Notes: generated from the letters alone by a model not told the origin. A DNA stretch of 64,000 nt from an uncultured Clostridia bacterium (GCA_927417275.1 CAKMJV010000008.1:1-64000); one strand, 5' to 3'. Positions 46,111-55,434 are shown, counted from the first letter of the stretch. Translations and numbers: made by a program.

Positions 46111-46740
46111 ATGCTGATAGAAAAATTAGCCGTAGGCGCTTATGCTGCAAATTGCTTTATAATCGGAGATGATGTGTCAAAAAAAGGCATGGTTGTCGAT
46201 CCTGGTGGTGAAGCAGAAAGAATTTTTAAAAAAGTAGAGGATATGGGGTTAACCATTTCATATATCGTGATTACACATGGACATGGTGATCATATCGGGG
46301 GTGTAGAAACCTTAAAGAAGTTAACCGGTGCAGAAGTGTTGATCCATCATGAAGACGCTGTAATGTTGGAAAGTCCACATACAAATCTCACAGAAAACAT
46401 GAATGGACCGCGAGTCGCTTTTAAGGCAGATCGTACCATAGGTGATCGAGAGCAACTTCAGGTAGGCGCGATAAAATGTTCTGTTTTACACACGCCAGGA
46501 CATACTCAAGGTGGTATTTGTCTGTACTTTGAAAGTGAAAAAATATTGATTTCGGGTGACACGTTGTTCTATGGATCCATAGGCCGATCGGATTTACCTG
46601 GAGGCAGTCATAAACAATTGGTAGCATCAATTTTAAATAAACTAATGTCACTTACTGATGACGTGGTCGTATACCCTGGCCATGGCGCAAGTACAAGTAT
46701 CGGTTTTGAAAGGCGAAAAAATCCTTTCTTACAAGGTTAA
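46111..46740 (+). CDS. MBL-fold metallohydrolase (glyoxalase II-like)
   Basis: The 209-residue metallo-beta-lactamase fold protein has THGHGDHIGGVE (HxHxDH metal site), HTPGHTQGGIC, SGDTLF and a final YPGHG. This is the small YcbL-like group related to glyoxalase II. Substrate is not known; thioester hydrolysis is possible. It lies in the relA-dtd-MBL-hemZ series typical of Clostridia, and is followed two bases later by hemZ. Confidence 0.9.
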   Translation: MLIEKLAVGAYAANCFIIGDDVSKKGMVVDPGGEAERIFKKVEDMGLTISYIVITHGHGDHIGGVETLKKLTGAEVLIHHEDAVMLESPHTNLTENMNGPRVAFKADRTIGDREQLQVGAIKCSVLHTPGHTQGGICLYFESEKILISGDTLFYGSIGRSDLPGGSHKQLVASILNKLMSLTDDVVVYPGHGASTSIGFERRKNPFLQG

Positions 46741-46742
46741 CA

Positions 46743-48215
46743 ATGAACTCAAAAAAATTAGTGGTGTTTCAAAGTGATGATGTGTTTCAATACGAACTTG
46801 AAAATTTAATCGAGGTTTTTATCGTTCGATCGGCTTTTGAACTCACAATGGATAATCAAAAATATCGTTTGATCAAAGAAACAGCACAATACGGTCTCGA
46901 GATTCATTTTTATGAAAATCGTATTGATTTTAGGTTTTTTACCGATAAGGTTCTTGATGAAAGAACCTTATTTGTGGTTGCGGGCGCATTAAAAACGCAT
47001 AAAAATGAGTTTAAAAAGATGGTTTATGACTTGCTAATTAAAGTGGAAAAACCCCTGTCTAAATGGGGGATTTTGATCGGTATACGTCCTGTGAAAATCG
47101 TTCATGAGTTAATCGATGAAGGACATGGTTTATCTGATATTCGACAGATCTTAAAAGAGTCATATTACATTCAGCCTGATAAAATAGACTTAATGATGGA
47201 AATCGCAGAAAAGGAAAGGGCCTACCTTTATCCTGTAAATCAAAAGTCCGTTTCCCTATATCTGTGTATACCATTTTGCCCAACAAGATGTGTGTATTGC
47301 TCATTTCCATCCAATGACTTAAAGAAAAAGGGCAAATATCTCCCTCTCTATTTAGAACGCCTTATAGATGAAGTTCAATTTGCCATCGATGAAATTCATA
47401 AGGCAGGTAAGTATATAGACTGTATTTATGTAGGCGGTGGGACACCTACTAGTTTGGATGCCTCGCAACTTCATAAGTTGTTTGATGCCATAGATTCGAA
47501 ACTCGATCGACGACTGCTAAAGGAATATACTGTTGAGGCAGGACGTCCGGACACCATAACAGCAGAAAAACTTAGTGTTATGAAGGCGTTTGGCGTAGAT
47601 CGTATTTGTATTAACCCTCAAACAATGAACGATGAAACACTGCTCCAGATTGGAAGGAATCACGGGTCCGAAAGTATCGTCGAAGTCATGGAACTCGCTA
47701 AAACGTATCATTTTAAGTCCATCAACATGGACATTATTTTAGGTTTACCTGGTGAAACGATCAAAGACAGTGCAGCGTCCATAGATAAAATTATCGCACT
47801 TGATCCAGAAAACATAACCATTCACACTTTATCTGTGAAGCGCGCTTCAAGACTCAAAGAAGATATAGAGCATTTTGAGCTCGTACATGATAAAATGGTT
47901 ACGGATATGTTAGCAGACGCTGAAGCAAGGTTGCGTGACAGTGGCTTGACGCCGTATTATATGTATAGGCAAAAAAAGATGATTGGACATCTAGAAAATG
48001 TAGGTTATGCAAAAAAAGGCTATGAATCATTATATAATATGCGTATTATGGAAGAAAAACACACGATTGTCGCTTGTGGTGCTGGCGCTGTTTCGAAGAT
48101 TTGCACACCCGAGGAAAATCGTTTTGAACGCATAGCAAATTTCAAAGGATTAGAGGATTACCTCAATCGATTTGACGAAGTGTTAGAGAAGAAAAAAATA
48201 ATTAACGAGAATTAA
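46743..48215 (+). CDS. hemZ: Coproporphyrinogen III oxidase-like radical SAM protein HemZ
   Basis: The 490-residue protein has an N-terminal domain of about 160 residues and a radical SAM core. CIPFCPTRCVYCSF carries the CxxxCxxC cluster motif. IYVGGGTPTSLD, TVEAGRPDTI and INPQTMNDETL are typical HemN/HemZ blocks. HemZ-type proteins are annotated as oxygen-independent coproporphyrinogen dehydrogenases, but activity is proven for few and some may be haem chaperones. No other haem gene lies nearby. It ends one base into the open frame upstream of the aspS start. Confidence 0.88.
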   Translation: MNSKKLVVFQSDDVFQYELENLIEVFIVRSAFELTMDNQKYRLIKETAQYGLEIHFYENRIDFRFFTDKVLDERTLFVVAGALKTHKNEFKKMVYDLLIKVEKPLSKWGILIGIRPVKIVHELIDEGHGLSDIRQILKESYYIQPDKIDLMMEIAEKERAYLYPVNQKSVSLYLCIPFCPTRCVYCSFPSNDLKKKGKYLPLYLERLIDEVQFAIDEIHKAGKYIDCIYVGGGTPTSLDASQLHKLFDAIDSKLDRRLLKEYTVEAGRPDTITAEKLSVMKAFGVDRICINPQTMNDETLLQIGRNHGSESIVEVMELAKTYHFKSINMDIILGLPGETIKDSAASIDKIIALDPENITIHTLSVKRASRLKEDIEHFELVHDKMVTDMLADAEARLRDSGLTPYYMYRQKKMIGHLENVGYAKKGYESLYNMRIMEEKHTIVACGAGAVSKICTPEENRFERIANFKGLEDYLNRFDEVLEKKKIINEN

Positions 48216-48226
48216 TGGAGGTTGAC

Positions 48227-50029
48227 ATGGGCGAAGCGTTAAACGGATTAAAGCGATCACATTATGGTGGGGATTTAAGAGCAGCACACATCGGCGAGCA
48301 AGTAACCGTGATGGGATGGGTTCAGAAAAGACGTAATTTAGGTGGACTTATTTTTGTTGATTTGAGAGACCGCTCAGGGATCTGTCAAATCGTGTTTGAT
48401 ACTGCGGTTTCAGATGCTGCTTTTGAGAAGGCAAATGATTTGCGTGGCGAGTATGTAATCGCAGTAACCGGTAAAGTCATGCAGAGAGAATCTGTAAATG
48501 CAAACATACCCACTGGTCAAATCGAAATTTTTGCGGAGGATTTAAAAATATTATGTGAGGCGGATGTTCCGCCGATTCATATAGATGACAATGACGAAGC
48601 AAACGAAAGACTTCGTTTAAAATACCGATATTTAGACCTTAGAAAACCTAAGATGCAAAATTATTTGCTCACACGACACAAAATTGCATCATCAGCAAGA
48701 CGCTTCTTTGATTCACATGGCTTTGTTGATATAGAAACGCCGATGCTCACAAAACCGACACCAGAGGGTGCGAGGGATTATTTGGTGCCGAGTCGCGTAA
48801 ATCTAAACAAGTTTTATGCATTGCCACAATCGCCTCAACTCTTTAAACAACTATTAATGGTATCGGGGTTTGATCGTTATTATCAAATTACAAAGTGCTT
48901 TAGAGATGAAGACTTAAGAGCAGATCGTCAACCTGAGTTTACACAAATAGACGTTGAAATGTCTTTTGTGGATGAGGAAGATGTAAGAAGCATCAACGAA
49001 CAGTTCCTTCAAAAGGTATTTAAAGAAGTAGGCAACATCGATGTAACATTGCCACTGCCTCGATTAACTTACCAAGAAGCCATGACGCGATACGGTTCGG
49101 ATAAGCCCGATATACGCTTTGGTTTTGAACTGAATCACTTAAATGATTTATTTGTAAATACAGAATTTAAAGTTTTTAAAGACACACTTGATGGAAATGG
49201 CGATATAAGGGGTATAAACTTTAATGGGGTTGCAGATCGCTTCTCTAGAAAAGACATCAGTAAGTTGGAAGACTTCACTAAAAACTATGGTGCCAAAGGC
49301 CTTGCTTGGATTAAGTTTGTAGAGGGTGAAATTCAATCATCCATCACAAAATTCTTGAGCGCTCAGGACATTGAAGCCATTAAAAACAGAGTGGATGCAA
49401 AAGATGGTGATATGCTATTAATCGTAGCGGATAAACCTTCGGTTGTATTTGACGCTTTAGGTGCTCTCCGATGCGAAGTCGCTAAGCAATTAGGTATTTT
49501 AGATCCAAAGGATTACAAGTTCTTATGGGTAACAGATTTTCCACTTTTCGAGTTTGACGAGGAAGAGAATCGTTATATGGCCAAACACCATCCATTTACA
49601 TCGCCAAAAGATGAGGATGTGGACTTATTAGAAACAGATCCAGGCAATTGTAGAGCAAAAGCCTATGACATCGTTTTAAATGGCTATGAAATTGGTGGGG
49701 GTTCCATCCGTATCCACAACTCAAAAGTGCAAGAGCGTATGTTTAAAGCATTAGGATTTTCTGAAGCAGAAGCGACGGAGAAATTTGGATTCTTTATAGA
49801 TGCTTTTAAATATGGCGCACCGCCACATGGTGGCATCGCTTATGGCCTCGATAGAGTGGTCATGTTAATGACGGGTACGGATAATATCAGAGATGTGATC
49901 GCATTTCCAAAAACACAAGATGCAAAATGTCTGATGACCAATGCACCGAGTGTAGCAGAACAGAAACAGTTGGATGAACTTTACATCAATCTTAAACCGA
50001 TTGAGAAAAATACGCCTGAAACGGTGTGA
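48227..50029 (+). CDS. aspS: Aspartyl-tRNA synthetase
   Basis: This class II synthetase charges tRNA-Asp. Start is ATG at 48227 (600 residues, MGEALNGLKRS), with GGAGG five bases upstream. The N-terminal OB anticodon domain has GWVQKRRNLGGLIFVDLRDR. Class II motifs are RRFFDSHGFVDIETPML (1), FRDEDLRADRQPEFTQID (2) and GIAYGLDRVVMLM (3), with a GAD insert in between. The residue after RRN is Leu, where known non-discriminating bacterial enzymes have His, hinting at a discriminating enzyme. hisS, which often precedes aspS in this locus, is absent. Confidence 0.95.
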   Translation: MGEALNGLKRSHYGGDLRAAHIGEQVTVMGWVQKRRNLGGLIFVDLRDRSGICQIVFDTAVSDAAFEKANDLRGEYVIAVTGKVMQRESVNANIPTGQIEIFAEDLKILCEADVPPIHIDDNDEANERLRLKYRYLDLRKPKMQNYLLTRHKIASSARRFFDSHGFVDIETPMLTKPTPEGARDYLVPSRVNLNKFYALPQSPQLFKQLLMVSGFDRYYQITKCFRDEDLRADRQPEFTQIDVEMSFVDEEDVRSINEQFLQKVFKEVGNIDVTLPLPRLTYQEAMTRYGSDKPDIRFGFELNHLNDLFVNTEFKVFKDTLDGNGDIRGINFNGVADRFSRKDISKLEDFTKNYGAKGLAWIKFVEGEIQSSITKFLSAQDIEAIKNRVDAKDGDMLLIVADKPSVVFDALGALRCEVAKQLGILDPKDYKFLWVTDFPLFEFDEEENRYMAKHHPFTSPKDEDVDLLETDPGNCRAKAYDIVLNGYEIGGGSIRIHNSKVQERMFKALGFSEAEATEKFGFFIDAFKYGAPPHGGIAYGLDRVVMLMTGTDNIRDVIAFPKTQDAKCLMTNAPSVAEQKQLDELYINLKPIEKNTPETV

Positions 50030-50051
50030 TTTGAAATTAAAGAGGTGAACC

Positions 50052-50489
50052 ATGGACAGAACAGGAATTGTCGTTGATCAGATGGGGGAATTTTCTAAAG
50101 TAAAATTACTCAGACATACCGCATGTGGAAACTGCGGGGCTTGTCAATTGGGAGATGACCAAAAAGACATCATGCTTGTCGCCAGAAACAGTGCCAAAGC
50201 CAACGTAGGCGATATGGTAGAAGTTACGATGGCTACAGGAGGCGTTTTAAGCGCGGCTTTTATCATGTATGTGATACCACTGGTGGGTTTGTTTGCAGGC
50301 TTGATGTTAGGTCAGTTATTCTTCAGTGGCAACGATGGGTTGGTTGCACTTATGGGGGTGCTTTTGATGGCCGCGGCCTTCTTCATCATTAAATTAAACG
50401 ATAAAAAGTTTTTAAAGAACGAAAAATATACGGCTCAAATTTTAAATATACTACAATCAGACCATGCGACGATGGTACCATTAAGTTAA
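50052..50489 (+). CDS. RseC/MucC family (SoxR-reducing system) membrane protein
   Basis: This 145-residue protein starts with a small domain containing HTACGNCGACQLG (cysteine cluster, possibly Fe-S or redox), then two membrane helices (about 68-88 and 94-114), as in RseC. In Proteobacteria RseC affects sigma-E and SoxR reduction; in Clostridia it is often near rnf genes, which are not seen here. The role is unassigned. It lies between aspS and the sigma-54 activator gene with short gaps. Confidence 0.85.
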   Translation: MDRTGIVVDQMGEFSKVKLLRHTACGNCGACQLGDDQKDIMLVARNSAKANVGDMVEVTMATGGVLSAAFIMYVIPLVGLFAGLMLGQLFFSGNDGLVALMGVLLMAAAFFIIKLNDKKFLKNEKYTAQILNILQSDHATMVPLS

Positions 50490-50505
50490 ATGCTTAGGGG
50501 GAATT

Positions 50506-51903
50506 ATGAGACTTGAAGAAGTGCTCAGTTTAGCCAATGTGGAAATATTTAATACCATAACCGAGGGCATCCATATCGTGGATGCCTCAGGTAAATCAAT
50601 TTTGTATAATAAAGCCATCTCTGAAATTGAAGGCCTATCTGAAAAGCAGGTGTTGGGTAAACACCTGCTTGACCTATTTCCAGATTGGACAAAAGAAAAC
50701 AGCACGCTGTTGACGGTTCTATCAACTGGAAAGGCCATAGCGAATCGAGAGCAAAATTACCTCAATTTTAAAGGAAAAAAAATCAGAACATTGAATACGA
50801 CATTGCCCATTTATGATGAATCGCGGTTGGTGGGTGCTGTGGAGATATCAAAAAACATCACCACGGTAAATGACATGTCCGAACAAATCATCGACTTGCA
50901 ACAAAAGTTGATTAAACCAGTCAAGCGAGAGACGGGTATTAAGCACTATCAGTTTGATCAATTAATCGGCAAAAGCGAACCCTATCTAGAGGCGATTAAA
51001 CTGGCGAAACGCGCTTCTAAATCGTCATCGAGTGTTTTGATATATGGGGATACGGGAACGGGAAAAGAACTGTTTTCACAGAGCATTCACTATGCAAGTG
51101 AACGGGCAGAAAGACCATTTATCGCTCAAAACTGTGCAGCCATTCCAGAATCATTGTTAGAAGGATTATTATTTGGGACTTCAAAAGGTTCTTTTACAGG
51201 CGCTCTGGATCGTCCAGGTTTATTTGAGCAATCAGAGGGTGGAACGCTATTTTTAGATGAAATCAATAGCATGAGCATGTCGCTACAAGCAAAAATTCTA
51301 AGGGTCCTACAAGAAAATTACGTACGCCGTGTAGGCGGCAATAAAGACATCCCCGTTGATGTTCGGATTATAGCGACCACAAACGAATCGCCAGACATAC
51401 TGATCAAAAAAGGTGCATTTAGAAAAGACCTTTATTATAGGCTCAATGTGATTAATATTAAGATTCCTAGTTTAAATGAGCGTTCGGATGATATTCCGCT
51501 TTTGGTGGATTATTTTATTCGGGCTTATAATCAACAAATGGGCAAAGATGTTTGGATGGTTTCCGATGAAATTTTAGAAGCCTTTAAACGATATAATTGG
51601 GCAGGTAATATTAGAGAACTTAAAAATTTCATAGAATCTGCGATGAATATGATCTCAGATGAGCACGTGATTGGAAAAGAACATCTTCCTTCTCACGTTT
51701 CTGAGGTGCTTCTGCGTAAAGATCAGTACATTAAGCCAGATCCTGTAAACATAGAAGACTTAAATGCTTATTTGGGCAACATCGAAAGAGAAGTTATAGA
51801 GCATACCCTGTCGTTTTACCATAACAACATCAGTCAAGCGGCAAAGCATTTGAAAATTTCCAGACAAAATCTTCAATACAAAATAAAAAATTACAAACTG
51901 TAG
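50506..51903 (+). CDS. Sigma-54-dependent transcriptional activator (PAS-AAA-HTH)
   Basis: The 465-residue enhancer-binding protein has an N-terminal PAS domain (about 8-115), a central AAA+ domain (about 148-380) and a Fis-type C-terminal helix-turn-helix (LSFYHNNISQAAKHLKISRQ). Walker A is GDTGTGKELF and Walker B GGTLFLDEI. The sigma-54-contact loop is GSFTGA, a Ser variant of GAFTGA. The layout resembles RocR, the arginine/ornithine-responsive activator. It lies 2.1 kb upstream of the ornithine operon, whose start has a -24/-12 promoter, so control of that operon is a reasonable inference. The PAS ligand is unknown. Confidence 0.93.
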   Translation: MRLEEVLSLANVEIFNTITEGIHIVDASGKSILYNKAISEIEGLSEKQVLGKHLLDLFPDWTKENSTLLTVLSTGKAIANREQNYLNFKGKKIRTLNTTLPIYDESRLVGAVEISKNITTVNDMSEQIIDLQQKLIKPVKRETGIKHYQFDQLIGKSEPYLEAIKLAKRASKSSSSVLIYGDTGTGKELFSQSIHYASERAERPFIAQNCAAIPESLLEGLLFGTSKGSFTGALDRPGLFEQSEGGTLFLDEINSMSMSLQAKILRVLQENYVRRVGGNKDIPVDVRIIATTNESPDILIKKGAFRKDLYYRLNVINIKIPSLNERSDDIPLLVDYFIRAYNQQMGKDVWMVSDEILEAFKRYNWAGNIRELKNFIESAMNMISDEHVIGKEHLPSHVSEVLLRKDQYIKPDPVNIEDLNAYLGNIEREVIEHTLSFYHNNISQAAKHLKISRQNLQYKIKNYKL

Positions 51904-51920
51904 ACAAAGTATACAGTCTG

Positions 51921-51949
51921 AGGTGTTCTGCGGAACACCTTGTTTTTTT
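51921..51949 (+). terminator. Terminator after the sigma-54 activator
   Basis: AGGTGTTC / GAACACCT forms a perfect eight-bp stem with loop TGCG, followed by TG and seven T residues. Confidence 0.93.
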
Positions 51950-52041
51950 ATAACCAAATCCTTTACCTGTTCTTCATCACAACTTTACATGCCACAAATA
52001 TAATAAAGGTAGCGTGTGAAAGTGAGAAAGCGAGGTAAAGA

Positions 52042-53796
52042 ATGGAATTATTTGAGTCAATTCTTAAAGAAGAACGCATAACAACCATGTATCAACCCAT
52101 CGTTAATTTAAGGTCAGGTGAAGTGATCGGTTACGAAGCACTCTCGCGTGGGCCTGAACATACCCCTTATTACTCGCCACTTGCTTTGATTGATAAGGCA
52201 CATGAAGTGGGTAAAATATGGGAACTGGAGATGTTGTTTCGAAAAAAAGCATTTGAGCAATTAAACAAACTCTGTAAAGACAAACTCTTATTCGTCAATG
52301 TAGATCCCGATGTTATGAAAACACCGGAGTTTAAAACGGGTTTAACCAAAGAGTATTTAGACGAACTGGGTGCGGATGAAACCTCTATCGTTTTTGAAAT
52401 CACGGAGCGAACTGCGATATTTGATTACGAGGCCTTTCAAGGCGTCCTTGAAAACTATAGAAACCAAGGCTATTTAATCGCTATTGATGATGTCGGCGCA
52501 GGATATTCTGGTCTGAAAACCATCCACGAAGTACGTCCGAACTTTATTAAAATAGACATGGATCTGATTAGAAACATAGACAAAGATGCGTTTAAACAAG
52601 CACTTTTAAAGGCATTTGTGGACACTTCTCTTACGACGAACATAAAAATAATAGCCGAAGGCATCGAAACAAAAGAAGAAATGAAAACTTTAATTCTATT
52701 AGGTGTGCATGCAGGACAAGGTTTTTTCCTGAAGAAGCCTTCGGTAGATTTTGAAACCATAGATGAGGACACGTTAATACGCATCAAGGATTATAATAAA
52801 ATTTCTAAAAATCTTAATGAGTATTCTCAAGAGTATCACTTTATTTCCAATTTGATAACCAGCCATCATACGCATGTTTATGAATCCATGACGCAAGCAA
52901 TCACCGTAAAAAATCATATGGATAAAGTGGAGTCTAAAAGTGTCGCAATTTGTGAAAATAATAGACCGGTTGGGATTATTATGAAACACAATTTAGATGC
53001 CAGTTTGTCGGGGAAATACGGCTACGCACTGTTTTCAAATAAACCGATTTCTAGAATAATGAATACGTCACCTTTAATCGTCGACTTTTATACGCCCATA
53101 AACGTGGTGGCTAAAAGTGCCATGGAGCGTGCAGATGATGCCATTTATGACGATGTCATCGTAACGAAAAGTTCCAAGTATTACGGCATGGTTTCGATGA
53201 AGAAGATCATCGAATATACGCTGCTGTTTGAAAAAAATAACGCGAAAGAGCATAATCCTTTAACGGGATTACCTGGCAATCCCATTATCAATCGGGTGCT
53301 AACCGATGTTGTGGCTTATCCAAACACATCGTGTATCTATTACATCGATATTAATGAATTCAAAATTTATAACGATGTCTATGGCTTTGAAAAGGGTGAC
53401 TATATGATTAAGTATTTGGCGGATCTTTTAAGAGAACTCATTAAAAAAAGATTTCCTTATACGAGCTTTATCGGGCATATTGGTGGGGACGACTATATCA
53501 TATTGTTAGAAGGTGAAACACAAGCCTATCATGAAATAGCCCAAAGCATCATCGATCATTTTGAAAGAGATAAGTATCAGTTTTTTACTGAAGAACATAT
53601 GCATCTCAATGAGATAGAAGCGGAAGATCGTTTTGGCGTAAAACGTAGACTGGCCCTTACTTCGATCTCCATATCGGGAATCAATGGCGATTTGAGTAAA
53701 TACAAAACATCTGAAGCGCTTAGCGAATCCTTAGCAGCCATTAAAAAAAGTGTTAAAAAACAAGGCAGAAGTGCTTATGCATTAAATACGGTATAG
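52042..53796 (+). CDS. EAL-CBS-GGDEF cyclic-di-GMP protein
   Basis: This is a cytoplasmic protein of 584 residues. N-terminal EAL domain (about 1-250): GYEALSRGP, FEITER, IAIDDVGAGYSG, FIKIDMDLI, IIAEGIE and GQGFFLKKP; all key catalytic residues seem present. The middle part (about 270-395) looks like a CBS-domain pair (RPVGIIMKHNLDA, KPISRIMNT). The C-terminal GGDEF domain reads GGDDY at the active site, with Asp in place of Glu, so cyclase activity is doubtful. A c-di-GMP phosphodiesterase with regulatory CBS and GGDEF parts is the likely reading. It lies between the sigma-54 activator and its candidate target operon. Confidence 0.9.
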   Translation: MELFESILKEERITTMYQPIVNLRSGEVIGYEALSRGPEHTPYYSPLALIDKAHEVGKIWELEMLFRKKAFEQLNKLCKDKLLFVNVDPDVMKTPEFKTGLTKEYLDELGADETSIVFEITERTAIFDYEAFQGVLENYRNQGYLIAIDDVGAGYSGLKTIHEVRPNFIKIDMDLIRNIDKDAFKQALLKAFVDTSLTTNIKIIAEGIETKEEMKTLILLGVHAGQGFFLKKPSVDFETIDEDTLIRIKDYNKISKNLNEYSQEYHFISNLITSHHTHVYESMTQAITVKNHMDKVESKSVAICENNRPVGIIMKHNLDASLSGKYGYALFSNKPISRIMNTSPLIVDFYTPINVVAKSAMERADDAIYDDVIVTKSSKYYGMVSMKKIIEYTLLFEKNNAKEHNPLTGLPGNPIINRVLTDVVAYPNTSCIYYIDINEFKIYNDVYGFEKGDYMIKYLADLLRELIKKRFPYTSFIGHIGGDDYIILLEGETQAYHEIAQSIIDHFERDKYQFFTEEHMHLNEIEAEDRFGVKRRLALTSISISGINGDLSKYKTSEALSESLAAIKKSVKKQGRSAYALNTV

Positions 53797-53800
53797 AGGG

Positions 53801-53868
53801 TGCAAAAAATATTGCACATACGCACAGAAAAAGCAAAATATTTTGCGCTTAACTGCAAAATATTTTGC
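53801..53868 (+). promoter_or_regulatory. Three palindromes upstream of the sigma-54 promoter (candidate UAS)
   Basis: GCAAAATATTTTGC occurs perfectly at 53833-53846 and 53855-53868, and a variant TGCAAAAAATATTGCA at 53801-53816. Centres are 31 and 22 bases apart, close to three and two helical turns. They lie about 115-190 bases before the -24/-12 promoter, the usual enhancer distance. Because the last two copies are followed by TTTTTT, they can also pair with each other as a terminator stem for the upstream gene. Confidence 0.65.
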
Positions 53869-53982
53869 TTTTTTGACGTTATAAAATGACTGAATTCTAA
53901 TTTTTCAGATTATTCACTTAATGTATAATTTGAAAGTTACTGTTTTCAATGTGTTCAGAGAATTGCATATTTTATTATACAT

Positions 53983-53998
53983 TGGCATAGAACTTGCG
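53983..53998 (+). promoter_or_regulatory. Sigma-54 (-24/-12) promoter of the ornithine operon
   Basis: TTGGCATAGAACTTGC matches the sigma-54 consensus, with GG (53984-53985) and GC (53996-53997) exactly ten bases apart. It lies 48 bases before the ord ATG. No sigma-A promoter of similar quality is seen there. Confidence 0.85.
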
Positions 53999-54045
53999 TC
54001 TTAAACAGTATGGAAGTTAAACAAACAATTTGGGAGGTTATTCAT

Positions 54046-55095
54046 ATGAAAGCGGAAAATGTAAAAGTAGCGATATGGGGATTTGGTGCCATGGGCAGTG
54101 GTATGGCGAAAATGTTATTAAATAAAACGGGTGTTGATATCGTAGGGGTATGTGATAGAAACCCAGCGCGCGTAGGCAAGAGTATGTTTGAAATTCTTGG
54201 GGTTGAACGTGGAAATCGCCCAGATGTTATCATAAATCCAGATATTGATGAAGTAATTACTGAAAAGTCATGCGATGTATGTCTTTGTGCGACGGATTCT
54301 TTTACTGAAAAAGCATTTCCAAGATTAAAAGTTGTTTTAGAAAAGAAAATCAATGTTATTTCTACAGCAGAAGAGATGGCATATCCTAAGGCTCAAAATC
54401 CAGAACTTGCAGCTGAACTTGATCGGATCGCTAAAGAAAATGGCGTTTCAATTTTAGGCACAGGCATTAACCCAGGTTTAATCATGGATTTACTTGTGTG
54501 TGTGTTGACGGGTTGTATGACTGATGTTACACATATCGAAGCAAAACGCGTTAATAGTTTATCGCCATTTGGCCATGCGGTTATGGAAGAACAAGGCGTG
54601 GGTATTACGGTTGATGCCTTTAACAAAGGCGTTGAAGATGGCACATTGGCAGGACATGTTGGCTTTGAAGAATCAATCCATATGATTGGCGATGCCATCG
54701 GTTGGAAAGTGGACGACATCAAAACACAAATGAAACCAATCGTAACAACTGTGGATCGAAAATCGCCACATGGTTTTGCTGCTGCAGGCAATGTTGCAGG
54801 TGTTAATATGACGGGTCAAGGGTATGTGGATGGCGAAGTTAAAATCAATATGATTCACCCACAACAAATTGAACCTGAAATGGAAGGTACTTTTACAGGC
54901 GACTATATCACTTTAAAAGGATCTCCAGAAGTAAACATGAACATTAAACCTGAAGTTGAAGGTGGTTTAGGTACCATCGCAATGTGTGTGAATATGATCC
55001 CACAAATCATCAATGCTGATCCAGGTCTTCAAACCATGTTGGATTTGCCAGTACCAAGAGCGATTATGGGCGATATGAGACAGTTTATTAAATAG
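54046..55095 (+). CDS. ord: 2,4-diaminopentanoate dehydrogenase
   Basis: Ord oxidatively deaminates 2,4-diaminopentanoate at C4 to 2-amino-4-oxopentanoate with NAD(P). Start is ATG at 54046 (349 residues, MKAENVKVAIWG) after GGGAGG. The Rossmann fold shows VAIWGFGAMGSGMAK and VGVCDRNPARVGK. The family is related to dihydrodipicolinate reductases. Identity rests on this fold plus its place as first gene before ortA, ortB, oraS and oraE. The gene directly follows the sigma-54 promoter. Confidence 0.92.
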   Translation: MKAENVKVAIWGFGAMGSGMAKMLLNKTGVDIVGVCDRNPARVGKSMFEILGVERGNRPDVIINPDIDEVITEKSCDVCLCATDSFTEKAFPRLKVVLEKKINVISTAEEMAYPKAQNPELAAELDRIAKENGVSILGTGINPGLIMDLLVCVLTGCMTDVTHIEAKRVNSLSPFGHAVMEEQGVGITVDAFNKGVEDGTLAGHVGFEESIHMIGDAIGWKVDDIKTQMKPIVTTVDRKSPHGFAAAGNVAGVNMTGQGYVDGEVKINMIHPQQIEPEMEGTFTGDYITLKGSPEVNMNIKPEVEGGLGTIAMCVNMIPQIINADPGLQTMLDLPVPRAIMGDMRQFIK

Positions 55096-55122
55096 GAACA
55101 AACGATAAGTGAGGTGTTTTAA

Positions 55123-55434
55123 GTGCATGTAAAAAAAGGTGATTGGGTAAAAGTGCATCGCGTGATTTTTACTCCAGATCAAAGAGCCCCACAAGTGCCT
55201 GAGGATACGAAAAAAGTGCCGCTGGAGATGTGGGTAAAAGGATTTGCACAGCAAGAAGCAGAATTGGGTGAAACCATAGAGATATTAACCATAACAGGTA
55301 GACGTGAGCATGGAGCAGTGGTTGAAATTGAGCCGACCTACACGCACTCTTATGGCAATTTTATACCGGAACTTTTACAAATCGGTATTCAGTTAAGAGA
55401 AATCCTCTATGGAGGTGACCAAGATGAAAGATAA
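55123..55434 (+). CDS. ortA: 2-amino-4-oxopentanoate thiolase, alpha subunit
   Basis: The 103-residue protein is the small subunit of the thiolase that cleaves 2-amino-4-oxopentanoate with CoA to acetyl-CoA and alanine. It begins MHVKKGDWVKVHRVIF and has PEDTKKVPLEMWVKGF and VVEIEPTYTHSYG. GTG start with GAGG upstream. Its last 11 bases overlap ortB, indicating translational coupling. Function is assigned from recognised family features and operon position. Confidence 0.9.
   Translation: MHVKKGDWVKVHRVIFTPDQRAPQVPEDTKKVPLEMWVKGFAQQEAELGETIEILTITGRREHGAVVEIEPTYTHSYGNFIPELLQIGIQLREILYGGDQDER

Noticed and set aside
53801..53868. Possible CRISPR-like repeat array
   Set aside because: Only three short palindromes with spacers of 8 to 16 bases, no cas genes, and a better explanation as activator sites or terminator.
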